Source of the DNA: Aestuariivita sp.
Lineage (GTDB): Bacteria > Pseudomonadota > Alphaproteobacteria > Rhodobacterales > Rhodobacteraceae
Reading direction: 5' to 3'
NCBI RefSeq assembly: GCF_021404545.1
Contig: NZ_JAAWWD010000007.1
Span: forward strand, 1 to 64,000
Length of the DNA: 64,000 bases
Shown here in pieces: positions 36,019 to 45,750 of the stretch. How positions within the stretch are numbered: the first letter of the stretch is position 1; each line of letters opens with the position of its first letter. The notes beneath the pieces are model-generated. The model saw only the letters and a program-made list of their open reading frames with translations, had not been told where the DNA came from and did no database searches. The translations under genes and the position numbers were made by a program.

Positions 36019-36103
36019 TGTGTGGTCTCTCCCCCGTCGTTTTTTAAAACTATAGGCTCAATCGTCCATCACGGAAATGGGAGTTGCGACACCGAATTGA
36101 GAT

Positions 36104-36127
36104 AAATCCCCGTTTCTGCGGGGATTT
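36104..36127 (-). terminator. Hairpin between rpsA and ihfB
   Basis: AAATCCCCG-N6-CGGGGATTT, 9-bp stem; on the - strand it is followed by ATCTC, with no real T-run. Lies between the rpsA terminator and ihfB, possibly a second, weaker end or an attenuator. Confidence 0.45.
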
Positions 36128-36222
36128 GCTGATCGACCGCCTTCGAATCGAACCTATTTCGCCGACACGGTCGCATACGGGACAAGAGGCCATCGCGCCG
36201 AGGGCGGCTTGATTCGGATGCA

Positions 36223-36250
36223 AAACGGCCCCGCCTCATCAGGCGGGGCC
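36223..36250 (-). terminator. Rho-independent terminator of rpsA
   Basis: On the - strand: GGCCCCGCCT-GATG-AGGCGGGGCC then GTTTTGC. A 10-bp stem with short T-run, about 37 nt past the rpsA stop. Confidence 0.8.
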
Positions 36251-36286
36251 GCAGCGTCTTGTAACAGGGCGCAGAGCGCGCCGGGA

Positions 36287-37966
36287 TCAGTCGTCGCCTT
36301 TCAGCGCCGCACCCAGGATATCGCCCAGCGATGCACCCGAATCAGACGAGCCATACTGTTGCACGGCCTCTTTCTCTTCGGCGATCTCGCGTGCCTTGAT
36401 CGACAGGCCAAGACGGCGGGTCTTGCTGTCGACATTGGTCACGCGCACATCGACCTTATCGCCGACCGAGAACCGCTCGGGGCGCTGTTCGGACCGATCC
36501 CGGCTGAGATCGGAGCGACGGATGAAGGATTTCATGCCTTCATACTCCACCTCGATACCGCCATCCTCGATCGCGGTCACAGCGACCGTGACGATGGAGC
36601 CGCGCTTAACGCCGCCGACCGCTTCGGCGAACTTGTCACCGCCCAGCGCCTTGATCGAAAGCGAGATCCGCTCTTTCTCCACATCGGTTTCCGACACAAC
36701 CGCCTGCACCATATCGCCCTTGCGATAGTTCTGGATCGCGTCTTCGCCGCGCTCGTCCCAGCTGAGGTCCGAAAGGTGCACCATCCCGTCGATATCGCCA
36801 TCGAGACCGATGAACAGACCGAACTCGGTGATGTTCTTGACCTCGCCCTCGACTTCGGTGCCCTCGGGATGGGTTTCGGCGAACACTTCCCAGGGGTTGC
36901 GCATGGTCTGTTTCAGACCCAGCGAAACCCGGCGTTTGGTCTGGTCGATTTCCAGAACCATGACGTCAACTTCCTGGCTGGTCGAAACGATCTTGCCGGG
37001 ATGCACGTTTTTCTTGGTCCAGGACATCTCCGAGACGTGGACCAGACCTTCGACACCCGGCTCCAGCTCAACAAAGGCACCGTAATCGGTGATGTTGGTC
37101 ACGCGGCCCTTGTGGACCGAGCTGAGCGGATATTTGGCGCCGACCAGATCCCACGGATCTTCCTGGAGCTGCTTCATGCCCAGGGAGATACGGTGAGTTT
37201 CCTTGTTGATCTTGATGACCTGCACCTTGATCGTCTCGCCGATATTGAGGATCTCCGAGGGGTGGTTCACACGGCGCCATGCCATGTCGGTGACGTGCAG
37301 CAGCCCGTCAACACCGCCCAGATCGACGAAGGCACCGTATTCGGTGATGTTTTTGACCACACCGTCGACGTTCTGACCTTCGGCCAGGTTGCCGATGACC
37401 TCTGCGCGCTGTTCGGCGCGGCTTTCTTCCAGGATCGCACGGCGCGACACAACGATGTTGCCCCGGCGGCGGTCCATTTTCAGGATCTGGAAGGGTTGCT
37501 TGAGGCCCATCAGCGGGCCAGCATCGCGCACGGGACGCACATCGACCTGGCTGCCGGGCAGGAACGCAACCGCACCGCCCAGATCGACGGTAAAGCCACC
37601 CTTGACACGGCTGAAGATAGCGCCTTCGACGCGCTGGTCGTCGGCATAGGCTTTTTCCAGGCGATCCCAGGCTTCCTCGCGGCGCGCCATTTCCCGGCTG
37701 ATCACGGCCTCGCCACGGGCGTTCTCCGCCGAGCGCAGGTACACCTCAACCTCATCGCCAACAGCGATTTCAGGGGCTTCACCAGGGTTCGCAAATTCTT
37801 TGAGATCGACACGGCCTTCCATTTTGTAGCCGACGTCGATGATGGCTTGTCCCGCCTCGATGGCGATGACCTTGCCTTTGACAACAGTCCCTTCATCGGG
37901 CGTGTCCATCTCGAAGCTTTCGTTCAGGAGGGCTTCGAATTCCTCCATAGATGCGTTTTGAGCCAT
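36287..37966 (-). CDS. rpsA: 30S ribosomal protein S1
   Basis: 559 aa, the usual length. Six S1 (OB) repeats, for example VKNITEYGAFVDLGGVDGLLHVTDMAWRR and VTNITDYGAFVELEPGVEGLVHVSEMSW. Binds mRNA to the ribosome and helps initiation. The start MAQNASMEEFEALL is used; the track frame is 138 codons longer and has no domain. The usual upstream neighbour cmk is 3.8 kb away, with unrelated genes between. A candidate - strand terminator lies about 110-130 nt upstream (38061-38098). Confidence 0.96.
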   Translation of the reverse strand: MAQNASMEEFEALLNESFEMDTPDEGTVVKGKVIAIEAGQAIIDVGYKMEGRVDLKEFANPGEAPEIAVGDEVEVYLRSAENARGEAVISREMARREEAWDRLEKAYADDQRVEGAIFSRVKGGFTVDLGGAVAFLPGSQVDVRPVRDAGPLMGLKQPFQILKMDRRRGNIVVSRRAILEESRAEQRAEVIGNLAEGQNVDGVVKNITEYGAFVDLGGVDGLLHVTDMAWRRVNHPSEILNIGETIKVQVIKINKETHRISLGMKQLQEDPWDLVGAKYPLSSVHKGRVTNITDYGAFVELEPGVEGLVHVSEMSWTKKNVHPGKIVSTSQEVDVMVLEIDQTKRRVSLGLKQTMRNPWEVFAETHPEGTEVEGEVKNITEFGLFIGLDGDIDGMVHLSDLSWDERGEDAIQNYRKGDMVQAVVSETDVEKERISLSIKALGGDKFAEAVGGVKRGSIVTVAVTAIEDGGIEVEYEGMKSFIRRSDLSRDRSEQRPERFSVGDKVDVRVTNVDSKTRRLGLSIKAREIAEEKEAVQQYGSSDSGASLGDILGAALKGDD

Positions 37967-38060
37967 AAGGTCTCGGTTTCCTTTACATAACGATCTTTCG
38001 GGCCATGCGGTTGTCTCCGCCGGTCTTTGGGTTGGGTTGGTCCGGGGCCGGGCATGCGCC

Positions 38061-38098
38061 GGGATACAAAAACGAAGGGCCGGTGCGTCACCGACCCT
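38061..38098 (-). terminator. Candidate terminator or attenuator upstream of rpsA
   Basis: On the - strand AGGGTCGGTG-ACG-CACCGGCCCT (one mismatch in a 10-bp stem) then TCGTTTTTG. Ends a transcript coming from the gene-poor region, or attenuates rpsA, whose start is about 110 nt further on. Confidence 0.5.
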
Positions 38099-38330
38099 GC
38101 TCAAGTCCCAGTCGCACGGCTGTCCCGCCGCTTCGACCAGCGCGCTATAGCGGGTATCGGGCAAGGGATCAAGCGCGGTTTGACGCTCAGGCCAGGGTGG
38201 GCGGTCATGCGCCGTGGTGCGATCTGGCTGATGGGGCCGAGGCATCAGCAACCGGTCCACGGGTCGGCGCAGGCATCCACACTTCAGCAAATTGGGAGGT
38301 GGGCGCTTGGCCCTGAGGGAGTAACTGTAA

Positions 38331-38395
38331 TGACATACCGGCGAGGTGATGAAAACAGAGCATGGCGGAGCGCCCGGCACTCTTGCGGTATGTCA
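38331..38395. repeat. 10-bp inverted repeat with 45-bp spacer
   Basis: TGACATACCG (38331-38340) and CGGTATGTCA (38386-38395). Could be the stem of a structured RNA or the ends of a tiny mobile-element relic; no target duplication seen. Confidence 0.4.
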
Positions 38396-39319
38396 GCCGT
38401 TCAGGGACCAGCCTCTGCCGCGCCCACAGGTGGCCCATCCAACCACTCGTTGGGAGGCTATCGACCCATGCCGCCCGGGCGCGGCGGCGATCCTGAATGC
38501 ACGCCAGGTTTTGCGCGCACTGCCTGCTGGCGCCCGAAGGGTGTCCTGTCTCACGCAAGAACGGGTCTGCTGCCGTGGACCTGGCTCTGGCCCTGTCTCC
38601 GGTACACGCTATAACTCGAGCCAGGACGCGTAACGTGGCACAAGGACCGTCTGCTTGGAACCAACACTGAAAACCGCGCCCTCCCAGGATGGCATGGCCG
38701 CCGCTGTCTCAAGGCAGAGGCCAAAGCCTGCAAGACCGATATGCGCGAAATCGGGATCCTGCCCGCCCCCGATCCCCGCGACAAGGATGGGGTCGATGGC
38801 TGCCGCCCACCGGTGCAACGATCCCTTTCCTGCCTGTGCCAAGGCGATACGGGCCGGCAAGCCTGGTCCCGGCATTGTCCCCGACCCGCGCGCGAAGGCG
38901 AAGCACCGCCCTCACAGCTTCCCGGCACAGAGACCGGCAAGATGTCAGCTGGCGGCCACACCTTCGTGCAAACCCGCTGAAAAGGATGCCACGCAGCTTT
39001 GGATCAGCACAGGTCTGCACGCCAATCCGGCAAACCATTGCAGACCGTTCAACACCGTCACCAATCAAAACCCGGGCCAGTGCGCGATCCTTTTGGCGGT
39101 CGTTACCGGCCATGGCTCGGGCGGCAATGCCGTGCGTATGAAAAAACCACTCACAGGCCATAGAGTGCCCGCCACCTCCCCCGTGCAGTCAGCGTTCAGA
39201 ACCACCCCCACACACAGCGCGCGACCGGACTGCCCTTCTTGGCAAGCCACCTCTGGCCAGCGCCGGGACCACATCATGGTTCACAAACATCCCGCTTCAA
39301 CCCCGCAGGCCGGCCCCGC

Positions 39320-40237
39320 ATGAGGTATGGCCTCTGGCTTGGCCTGATCCTGATGCTCGCAGGCTGCGCGCAACAGGCCGCGCCGCCTACACCGCAGGCC
39401 GATCCGCTCCTCTACCGGCCCGAAAAAATCGCCGCGACCGACCGGCTGGTCATCTTTATACCCGGTGCCCTCACATCCGTGCGCATGTTTGCGCCCGCGC
39501 GCGGCTGGACGCAAAGCGGCTTTGCCCCGGTCTTCTACCGATTTCCCGGGCTGGACGGCCGCCCGCTCACCGGCCCTCTGGATATCGGTGCGGCCGCGGA
39601 TGAGATCGCAGCATTCGCCAATGCGCATCCCGAAAAGGATGTGGCCCTGGTCGGCTATTCTTCGGGTGCGCCGATCGCGATCCTGGCCGCTGCGCGCATC
39701 ACCGGCGACCGGATCGTTCCGGTGGCGGCAATCTCTCCGGCGGTCGAACGATCCGGCGGACTGCCAACCCTGGCACGCGGCGCGGGCGATATCCTAAGAG
39801 CGGCGGCACGCGCAGGCACGCTCGAGCGCCTGCCGATCTGGGTCGAATACTGGCAAATCCTACTCTACGGGCGCAATGCCACCCCGGACCCACAGTTCCG
39901 CCAGCGCATCATCAGCCGTGCCCACACCCATAGCGGCGAACGCAGCCTGGGTCCCCCCGATCCCAACCTCGCCCGCTCCCATGCCAGCAGACTGGCCCGG
40001 TGGGAGCTGCCCCCGAAGCTCGATCTGACCCATGTCCGGCTGCGCCTCTATGCCGGGCTGGAGGATCCGGTATTTTCCACTGCGCAGACCCTAAGGTTCG
40101 CCCGCAAACTGGGGCAGGACCGGATCTATGGCTATCCCGGCGAAGGACACCTTTTGTACCTCACCCAATCGGACGTGTTCGACACCGCGCGCCAATTCGC
40201 CGACACCGTTCTGGACCCACAAACCGATCGGCAATAA
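39320..40237 (+). CDS. Lipoprotein alpha/beta hydrolase
   Basis: 305 aa. Lipoprotein signal with lipobox LAGC, then an alpha/beta hydrolase domain: nucleophile elbow GYSSGAP, late acid Asp in LEDPVF and His in GEGHLLYL. Membrane-anchored esterase/lipase of unknown substrate. The start MRYGLWLG is chosen; the track adds 27 residues. It interrupts the expected cmk-rpsA neighbourhood. Confidence 0.75.
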   Translation: MRYGLWLGLILMLAGCAQQAAPPTPQADPLLYRPEKIAATDRLVIFIPGALTSVRMFAPARGWTQSGFAPVFYRFPGLDGRPLTGPLDIGAAADEIAAFANAHPEKDVALVGYSSGAPIAILAAARITGDRIVPVAAISPAVERSGGLPTLARGAGDILRAAARAGTLERLPIWVEYWQILLYGRNATPDPQFRQRIISRAHTHSGERSLGPPDPNLARSHASRLARWELPPKLDLTHVRLRLYAGLEDPVFSTAQTLRFARKLGQDRIYGYPGEGHLLYLTQSDVFDTARQFADTVLDPQTDRQ

Positions 40238-40244
40238 TGCCGCT

Positions 40245-40300
40245 GCTTCTTCTGGCCGGAAATATTCCCGGGGGAGCGCGCAGCGCGGGGGCAGAGCCCC
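40245..40300 (-). repeat. Dispersed 3'-end hairpin repeat, copy D
   Basis: On -: GGGGC-TCT-GCCCC hairpin, GCGC-TGC-GCGC hairpin, CCCCCGGGAATATTTCCGG and CCAGAAGAAGC. Starts 20 nt past the stop of the leftward secreted-protein gene, in its sense orientation. Confidence 0.75.
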
Positions 40301-40320
40301 CATTCGGACAGGCCCGAAAG

Positions 40321-40878
40321 CTAAAGCTCCTGGCCCCGGTTCAAAAGCTCCTCGAAGAGCTCGCGATAGATATCGTTGCTGTCGCCACCGCCAAAGACTT
40401 GCGCGCCGCCCGAATAGGTCTGACCGTAGGTGCGCGCCAGGTTGATCGTCTGCACCAGGCCCGAAATCAGCTGCTCGCGCTCCAGAGGCGACAGCGGGTG
40501 AATGAACACCCCCCAAAGCCGCCCCCGCGCCACCGCATAGCGCGCGTCGAGCGCGCTGTCGAAATTGGCCTGCATCAGGCGCATCAACTCATCAGGCTCC
40601 AACCCGTCGGCCGACCGGATGGGCACCATCGCGCGCATCCGGTCCGATCGGGGATCGGTGATCACGATGACCGGAATATCGGCCAGCGTAAGTTGAAAGG
40701 ACGCCCCGTCCTGACGCGCATCGGGATCAAGCGCGGCCAGAATACCTCCCATCCGATCCAGCGTCATCGCCGGTTCGGAAGGCTCCGGCACGGCAGGCGG
40801 ATCTTCTGCCTGGGCCAGCGCTGGCATCGCCCCGAACAGGGTTACCGCCAAAGCACAGGTCAACAATGTTGCGCGCAT
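40321..40878 (-). CDS. Exported protein, possible YbjN/CesT-like fold
   Basis: 185 aa from ATG at 40878 (GGAGG 7 nt upstream). Signal peptide (LLTCALAVTLFGAMPALAQ), a proline-rich linker (PPAVPEPSEP), then a mixed alpha/beta region: FQLTLADIPVIVITDPRSDRMRAMVPI and DELMRLMQANFDSALDARYAVARGRLWGVFIHPLSPL. The second segment resembles type III chaperone/YbjN-like proteins. Function unknown. Confidence 0.6.
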   Translation of the reverse strand: MRATLLTCALAVTLFGAMPALAQAEDPPAVPEPSEPAMTLDRMGGILAALDPDARQDGASFQLTLADIPVIVITDPRSDRMRAMVPIRSADGLEPDELMRLMQANFDSALDARYAVARGRLWGVFIHPLSPLEREQLISGLVQTINLARTYGQTYSGGAQVFGGGDSNDIYRELFEELLNRGQEL

Positions 40879-40971
40879 GTCCAATCCTCCGTGTTGCGTC
40901 GCGTCAGCCTAACGGGCGGGCCGACAAGGGCGCAAAACAGGATTTCGTGACGGCCACCACCGGCACCCGTC

Positions 40972-41667
40972 CTATCCGGCCGGCAGCGTCAGCCCGAACA
41001 CCAGACCGGCAACACCCAGAGCGCCCAGAATCACCTCCCAGACATCATCCTCATCATCGTCCCCGACCACCCGGTCCTCCTCCACTTCAGGCGGCAGATC
41101 TGCAGGCACGCCCAGCAAGGTCGGCGCATCCGAAACCGCGGGCGTGTCGACAGGCAGCAGGATCTGATCGACCACCTGGACGGTACCGCCCGGCACCGCG
41201 ATATCGGCAGAGATGACATCTGCATCCTGACAATCGGGATCACCATCGACGACGGTTCCGCCCGTCAGCTCGACACGCGCGCCGTCAAGCAATGTTGGAA
41301 CAGGACCCTCGGCGTTCAGCTCATCAAGATCGGCCTCTTCGGGTGAGACGTGATAGAGCAGGATGTCCGTCAAGAGCGGGATAGGATCGTCGTCGGGCGA
41401 CAACTGCGTCAACGCCCCGGCGATTGAGCCGAAAACCGCATCCGCATCGGACGGATCGCCTTCGAACCCAAGATTTTACGCAAGCCCGGCAAAGGCCGCG
41501 TCTGTCGGCGCAAAGAGCGTGAAATCCTCCAACCCCTGCACCGCTTCGGTCAGGTCTGCGGCCTCCAGGGCCAGGCCCAGAACCTCGAAATCATCCGCGG
41601 GCGACCACGTGCCCCCCATAACCGGCAAAGGTGACGTGATTGTCGGAAACAACGCCTCAAGTGACAT
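40972..41667 (-). pseudogene. Fasciclin-domain protein split by one in-frame TAA
   Basis: One reading frame of 232 codons on the - strand, interrupted only by TAA at codon 64 (AAFAGLA stop NLGFEGD). The part before it (FTLFAPTDAAFAGLA) is the start of a FAS1 domain; the part after it (LTDILLYHVSPEEADLDEL, GTVQVVDQILLP) is the rest. The end has a helix (VILGALGVAGLVFGLTL). FAS1 proteins are cell-surface adhesins. At this place a Gln (CAA) would need one base change to TAA. A true mutation, a sequencing error, or readthrough are possible. Confidence 0.75.
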
Positions 41668-41747
41668 ATCATACCCCCCAGTAGATGTCCGCTATACGGA
41701 TCACTCGGGGGAAGCGGTTCACATTTTCAGAAAATTTCCGCCGATTT

Positions 41748-42368
41748 TTACGGACGAGCCACGCTGACCCGCGCCTCAATCGCGGCGATCGCGGCGGCAA
41801 CCGCTGCCTCGACAGACATCTCCGATGTATCGATGATCACCGCATCCTCGGCGGGGCGCAGCGGCGCCTCGGCGCGCTCCATATCACGCGCGTCTCGGCC
41901 GCGGACGTCGTCCAGAACCTGCTCATATGCGGTCTCGATGCCCCGGCCGATCAGCTCATCATAGCGGCGCCTGGCGCGCACCTCGGCGCTGGCGGTGACA
42001 TAGAGCTTGGCCCCGGCATCCGGGCAGATCACCGTCCCGATATCGCGCCCGTCCAGAACCGCGCCCGCCGCACGGCGGGCAAAGGCGCGTTGAAAATCCA
42101 CCAGGGCCGCGCGGACCTCAGCAATCACCGCGACCTTGCTGGCGGCCTGGGCCACGTCAGGTCTGCGCAGATCGGCGTTCTCCAGCACCTTGGCATTTAG
42201 TGTCCGGGCCGCTTCAACCGGATCGGCGCCGTGCAGGACCGCATGGGCCACCGCACGATAGAGGAGCCCGGTGTCGAGATGCGCAAAACCGAAATGCGCG
42301 GCCACCGCACGGGAGATTGTGCCCTTACCCGCCGCAGCCGGACCGTCAATGGCGACCGCGAAACTCAT
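41748..42368 (-). CDS. cmk: Cytidylate kinase
   Basis: 206 aa. P-loop [38 protein letters not shown] and [10 protein letters not shown]. Phosphorylates CMP and dCMP. The start overlaps the aroA stop by 4 bp (ATGA), so it is coupled to aroA. Confidence 0.96.
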   Translation of the reverse strand: MSFAVAIDGPAAAGKGTISRAVAAHFGFAHLDTGLLYRAVAHAVLHGADPVEAARTLNAKVLENADLRRPDVAQAASKVAVIAEVRAALVDFQRAFARRAAGAVLDGRDIGTVICPDAGAKLYVTASAEVRARRRYDELIGRGIETAYEQVLDDVRGRDARDMERAEAPLRPAEDAVIIDTSEMSVEAAVAAAIAAIEARVSVARP

Positions 42369-43717
42369 TCCTGGACCTGCGCAACATCTGCACCCAGAGC
42401 CGCCATCAACGGCTCGAACATCGGAAATGACGTGGCGATTGGCCCTCCGTCATCGACCGAGACAGGGGATTGCGCGGCCATGCCGAGAATCAGAAAGGAC
42501 ATGGCAATCCGGTGATCGAGATGGCTGGCACAGCGGGCGCCTCCCGCGACACCGCCTGGACCCGCGCCTGTCACGATCCACCAATCGGGGCCGTCTTCGA
42601 CCGCCACACCATTGGCGCGCAGGCCGCTGGCCATCGCCTCGATCCGGTCACTTTCTTTCACGCGCAGCTCCTTGACCCCGCGCATCACGGTCTGTCCTTT
42701 TGCGTTGGCGGCCACGACCGACAGGATGGGGTATTCGTCGATCATGCTGGCGGCACGCGCGGGCGGCACCTGGGTCCCGCGCATGTGGGGCGAAAAGCGC
42801 GCGCGCAGATCGGCCACCGGCTCGCCCCCCTCCTCGCGTTCGTTTTCGTAGGTCAGATCGGCGCCCATCTCCTGCAAGGTCGCAAAAAGCCCCGCCCGCG
42901 TGGGGTTGAGCCCGATGCCCGGCACCAGCACGTCCGAGCCGGGCACGATCAGCGCGGCACAGACCGGAAACGCGGCAGAGGACGGATCGCGCGGCACGGC
43001 GATCTCTTGCGCGCTGAGTTCGGGCTGCCCGGTCAGGGTGATCACGCGGCCCTCGCCGGTCTCCTCCACCGCGATCTGGGCGCCAAAGCCTGCCAGCATG
43101 CGTTCGGTATGATCGCGGGTCGCCTCGCGTTCGATCACGACAGTCTGGCCCGGAGCGTTGAGCCCCGCAAGCAGCACCGCCGATTTGACCTGCGCCGAGG
43201 GCACCGGGACCGCATAGCGCACCGGGACCGGGTCTGCCGCCCCGACGAGGGTCATCGGCAACCGCCCGCCCGCGCGCCCCACCGCCCGCGCCCCGAACAG
43301 CGCCAGCGGATCCGTCACCCGCGCCATGGGGCGCCCGTTCAGGCTCGCATCCCCGGTGAAGGTGGCGCTGATGGGCGAGGTGGCCATCGCCCCCATGATC
43401 AGCCGGACGCCGGTGCCGGAATTGCCGCAATCGATCACCTGATCGGGCTCGGCAAAGCCGCCCACGCCCACGCCCCGCACCGACCATGCCCCGCCGCCGT
43501 GATCGGTCACCTCAGCCCCAAAGGCGCGCATCGCCCGCGCGGTATCGAGCACGTCCTGACCCTCCAACAGACCGGTGATCCGTGTCTCACCGACTGACAA
43601 AGCGCCCAGGATCAGCGCCCGGTGCGATATCGACTTGTCCCCGGGCACCTCGGCCACACCGCTCAGCGGGCCGCAGGGGCGGGACATCATCGCCTGGGGC
43701 GTACCGTGACCGGACAT
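42365..43717 (-). CDS. aroA: 3-phosphoshikimate 1-carboxyvinyltransferase (EPSP synthase)
   Basis: 450 aa from [10 protein letters not shown], with AGGAAAGG upstream (the track frame adds 14 residues). [65 protein letters not shown]. Overall like the Agrobacterium CP4 type, but the residue that is Ala in CP4 is Gly here (CGNSGTG, not GNAATG). Makes EPSP in the shikimate pathway; coupled to cmk. Confidence 0.95.
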   Translation of the reverse strand: MSGHGTPQAMMSRPCGPLSGVAEVPGDKSISHRALILGALSVGETRITGLLEGQDVLDTARAMRAFGAEVTDHGGGAWSVRGVGVGGFAEPDQVIDCGNSGTGVRLIMGAMATSPISATFTGDASLNGRPMARVTDPLALFGARAVGRAGGRLPMTLVGAADPVPVRYAVPVPSAQVKSAVLLAGLNAPGQTVVIEREATRDHTERMLAGFGAQIAVEETGEGRVITLTGQPELSAQEIAVPRDPSSAAFPVCAALIVPGSDVLVPGIGLNPTRAGLFATLQEMGADLTYENEREEGGEPVADLRARFSPHMRGTQVPPARAASMIDEYPILSVVAANAKGQTVMRGVKELRVKESDRIEAMASGLRANGVAVEDGPDWWIVTGAGPGGVAGGARCASHLDHRIAMSFLILGMAAQSPVSVDDGGPIATSFPMFEPLMAALGADVAQVQE

Positions 43718-43837
43718 ATCGGGGACCTTTCCTTTGCAAAGCCCCCCGGCCTTACCCAATCCGCGCCAGCCGGTCCAGCGTCAATGGCGCGGTGCCAAGC
43801 GGTCGGCAGGCCCGGTCCCTGCGCGGGGCTCGATCTC

Positions 43838-44917
43838 TCAGCTCTCGCCCAACCAGCGACGCGGGTTGTCGTGGGCGATGGCGTGGAAATCCTCCTCGCC
43901 CAGCGCATCGCGCAACTTGATCGAGACGGCTTTCTCCGACAAGGCCTCCTGCCGGGTCATGTAGAAATCCGACCCAAAAAGGACCCTCTCGCGCAGACGC
44001 GAATCCTTGAGATACATCCGCAACAGCGAAATGTGATTGTCGAACTTGAAAATCGTATAGCTGATATCGGTATAGAGGTTGGGGTAATTGCCGCTCCTGA
44101 TCATCTCCTCGATCACCGACACCCAGTTTTTGTCACGCGCCTGCGGGTCATCGGGATCGAACCCGTCCCGCAAGAGCGAGATCCAGTCCTGATCGCCGCC
44201 GAAATGCGCAAGGCACAGACGCAGATCGGGAAAGCGGTTGAGCACCGTCTCATAGGCGCGCGGCTCGGTTACCTGATCCTGGCGGTATTGCAGCCAGCCC
44301 TTGTGATAGACGCCGCCACGCGAACAATGGCTCATCACCGGAATGTTGCGTTCGACGCAGAAGGGATAGACCTCCTCCATCAACACCGGATGATCGGGCG
44401 CAAAGCCCAGTTTGGTATAGATCTTGAGCCCGCGAAAACCCAGCTCGTCGACACAGCGGCGCACCTCCTCGGCCGCACCAGGGCGGTCGGGATAGATGGT
44501 GGCAAAGGGAATCACCTGCGGGCCGTAATCGGGATCGGCGGCCAGCCGCGCCAGCCCGTCATGCTGGGCAAAGATATCCTCGTTGACCGGGCCATGGCCG
44601 ATCAGCTCCATATCCATCGGCAGCACCACAAAGCGCGTGTCCTTGGGATAGTAATGCAACAGCTCACGAAAGACCGCGCGCTGGCTGGATCTGGAGCCGG
44701 TGCGGTGAAACGCTTCCATCCGGGCCAGGAAATCGGTGACCTTGTCGTAAGGTGTGAAAGACGAAAGCCAACGGAAGAACCGTGCCAGCCCGGGCACATA
44801 GCGAAAGATCGCAACCGGCCAGGCCGGAAAGTAGAGCGGCGTATGATCGGTGGTAAAGGTGTGAACGTGACAGTTCACCATCTGTGTTTTCGGCGGGTCG
44901 GCGGGTGTGTCGGGCAT
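43838..44917 (-). CDS. Amidohydrolase_2-family metal-dependent hydrolase
   Basis: 359 aa TIM-barrel hydrolase: metal ligands in VNCHVHTF, later His in MSHCSRGG and LAHFGGDQDW, and Asp in GSDFYMT. Related to ACMSD/aminocarboxymuconate-type decarboxylases; the substrate is unknown. Possibly an isolated gene, 120 bp from aroA. Confidence 0.75.
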   Translation of the reverse strand: MPDTPADPPKTQMVNCHVHTFTTDHTPLYFPAWPVAIFRYVPGLARFFRWLSSFTPYDKVTDFLARMEAFHRTGSRSSQRAVFRELLHYYPKDTRFVVLPMDMELIGHGPVNEDIFAQHDGLARLAADPDYGPQVIPFATIYPDRPGAAEEVRRCVDELGFRGLKIYTKLGFAPDHPVLMEEVYPFCVERNIPVMSHCSRGGVYHKGWLQYRQDQVTEPRAYETVLNRFPDLRLCLAHFGGDQDWISLLRDGFDPDDPQARDKNWVSVIEEMIRSGNYPNLYTDISYTIFKFDNHISLLRMYLKDSRLRERVLFGSDFYMTRQEALSEKAVSIKLRDALGEEDFHAIAHDNPRRWLGES

Positions 44918-44997
44918 GGGCTAAACGGATCCGGCAAAATGGCATGACATCAGGCAATGCCCCAACCCTAGCACGAAAATACAGCGGGACATACCCG

Positions 44998-45702
44998 CTA
45001 GCCGTGCCGCCGGAACGTCAGGTAGTGCGGCACCCGCCCTTCACGCAGCGCCTTTTGCTCGTACCGGGTCGATATCCAGTCGTCCCACGGTAAACGCCAA
45101 TCGGCAGGCCGCTCTGCCAGCCAGTCGAACCCGGCGCGCGGCACCTCCTCAAGCGTCTGGCGCACATAGTCAGGGATGTCGGTCGCCACACGCAGGATTG
45201 CTCCGGGCTTCATGATGCGCGCCAATGGTCCCAAGTGTTCGGCCGTGACGAACCGGCGCCTGTGGTGGCGTGCCTTGGGCCAAGGATCGGGATAGAGCAG
45301 GAAGGCGCGCGCGATCGAAGCCCCGGGCAGCACATCCATCAGATCGCGCGCATCACCGGGATGAACCGCCAGATTGTCCACGCCCGCCCGCCGGATCTTG
45401 CCCAGCAGCATCGCAACGCCGTTGACATAGGGTTCCGCGCCGACGATCCCGACGCCGGGGTTTTCAGAGGCCTGGTGCACCAGATGCTCGCCGCCGCCAA
45501 ACCCGATCTCAAGCCAGACATCGCGGTCCCCAAAAAGCTGCCGGAGGTCGAGCGGATGGCGTGCAGGGTTCTCATCCCAGCTCACAGGTCCGGGCGAGAG
45601 GGCGGTGAGATCCTCGTCTAGATAGGCCTTTTGGCTTTTCTTCAGCGCCTTGCCTTTGAGGCGGCCATAGAAGTTGCGATGGGGTCGGATGGGGTGTGTC
45701 AT
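44998..45702 (-). CDS. trmB: tRNA (guanine-N7-)-methyltransferase
   Basis: 234 aa. SAM-binding LEIGFGGGEHL, AEPYVNGV, LLYPDPWPKARHHRRRFV (the PDPWPKxRHxKRR motif) and TDIPDYV. Methylates G46 in tRNA variable loops. Confidence 0.93.
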   Translation of the reverse strand: MTHPIRPHRNFYGRLKGKALKKSQKAYLDEDLTALSPGPVSWDENPARHPLDLRQLFGDRDVWLEIGFGGGEHLVHQASENPGVGIVGAEPYVNGVAMLLGKIRRAGVDNLAVHPGDARDLMDVLPGASIARAFLLYPDPWPKARHHRRRFVTAEHLGPLARIMKPGAILRVATDIPDYVRQTLEEVPRAGFDWLAERPADWRLPWDDWISTRYEQKALREGRVPHYLTFRRHG

Positions 45703-45750
45703 GGCGCCGGGCTTTAACGCCAGTTGCCGGAGGGAGCAACGGCGCGTGTT

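Larger units (their letters stand above)
37967..39319. other. Gene-poor region upstream of rpsA
   Basis: About 1.35 kb without a convincing gene. Contents: rpsA 5' leader, a - strand terminator-like hairpin (38061-38098), and a 10-bp inverted repeat (TGACATACCG/CGGTATGTCA) with arms 45 bp apart at 38331-38395. Long - strand frames (38205-38558, 38551-38961, 38709-39161) overlap one another and look like a decayed gene of unrecognised origin. It separates cmk-aroA from rpsA. Confidence 0.45.

Noticed and set aside
38551-39323. ORFs 38551-38961 -, 38609-38875 -, 38709-39161 -, 38655-39323 +
   Set aside because: Overlapping, compositionally shadow-like frames without recognised motifs; kept only as a possible decayed gene in the gap note.
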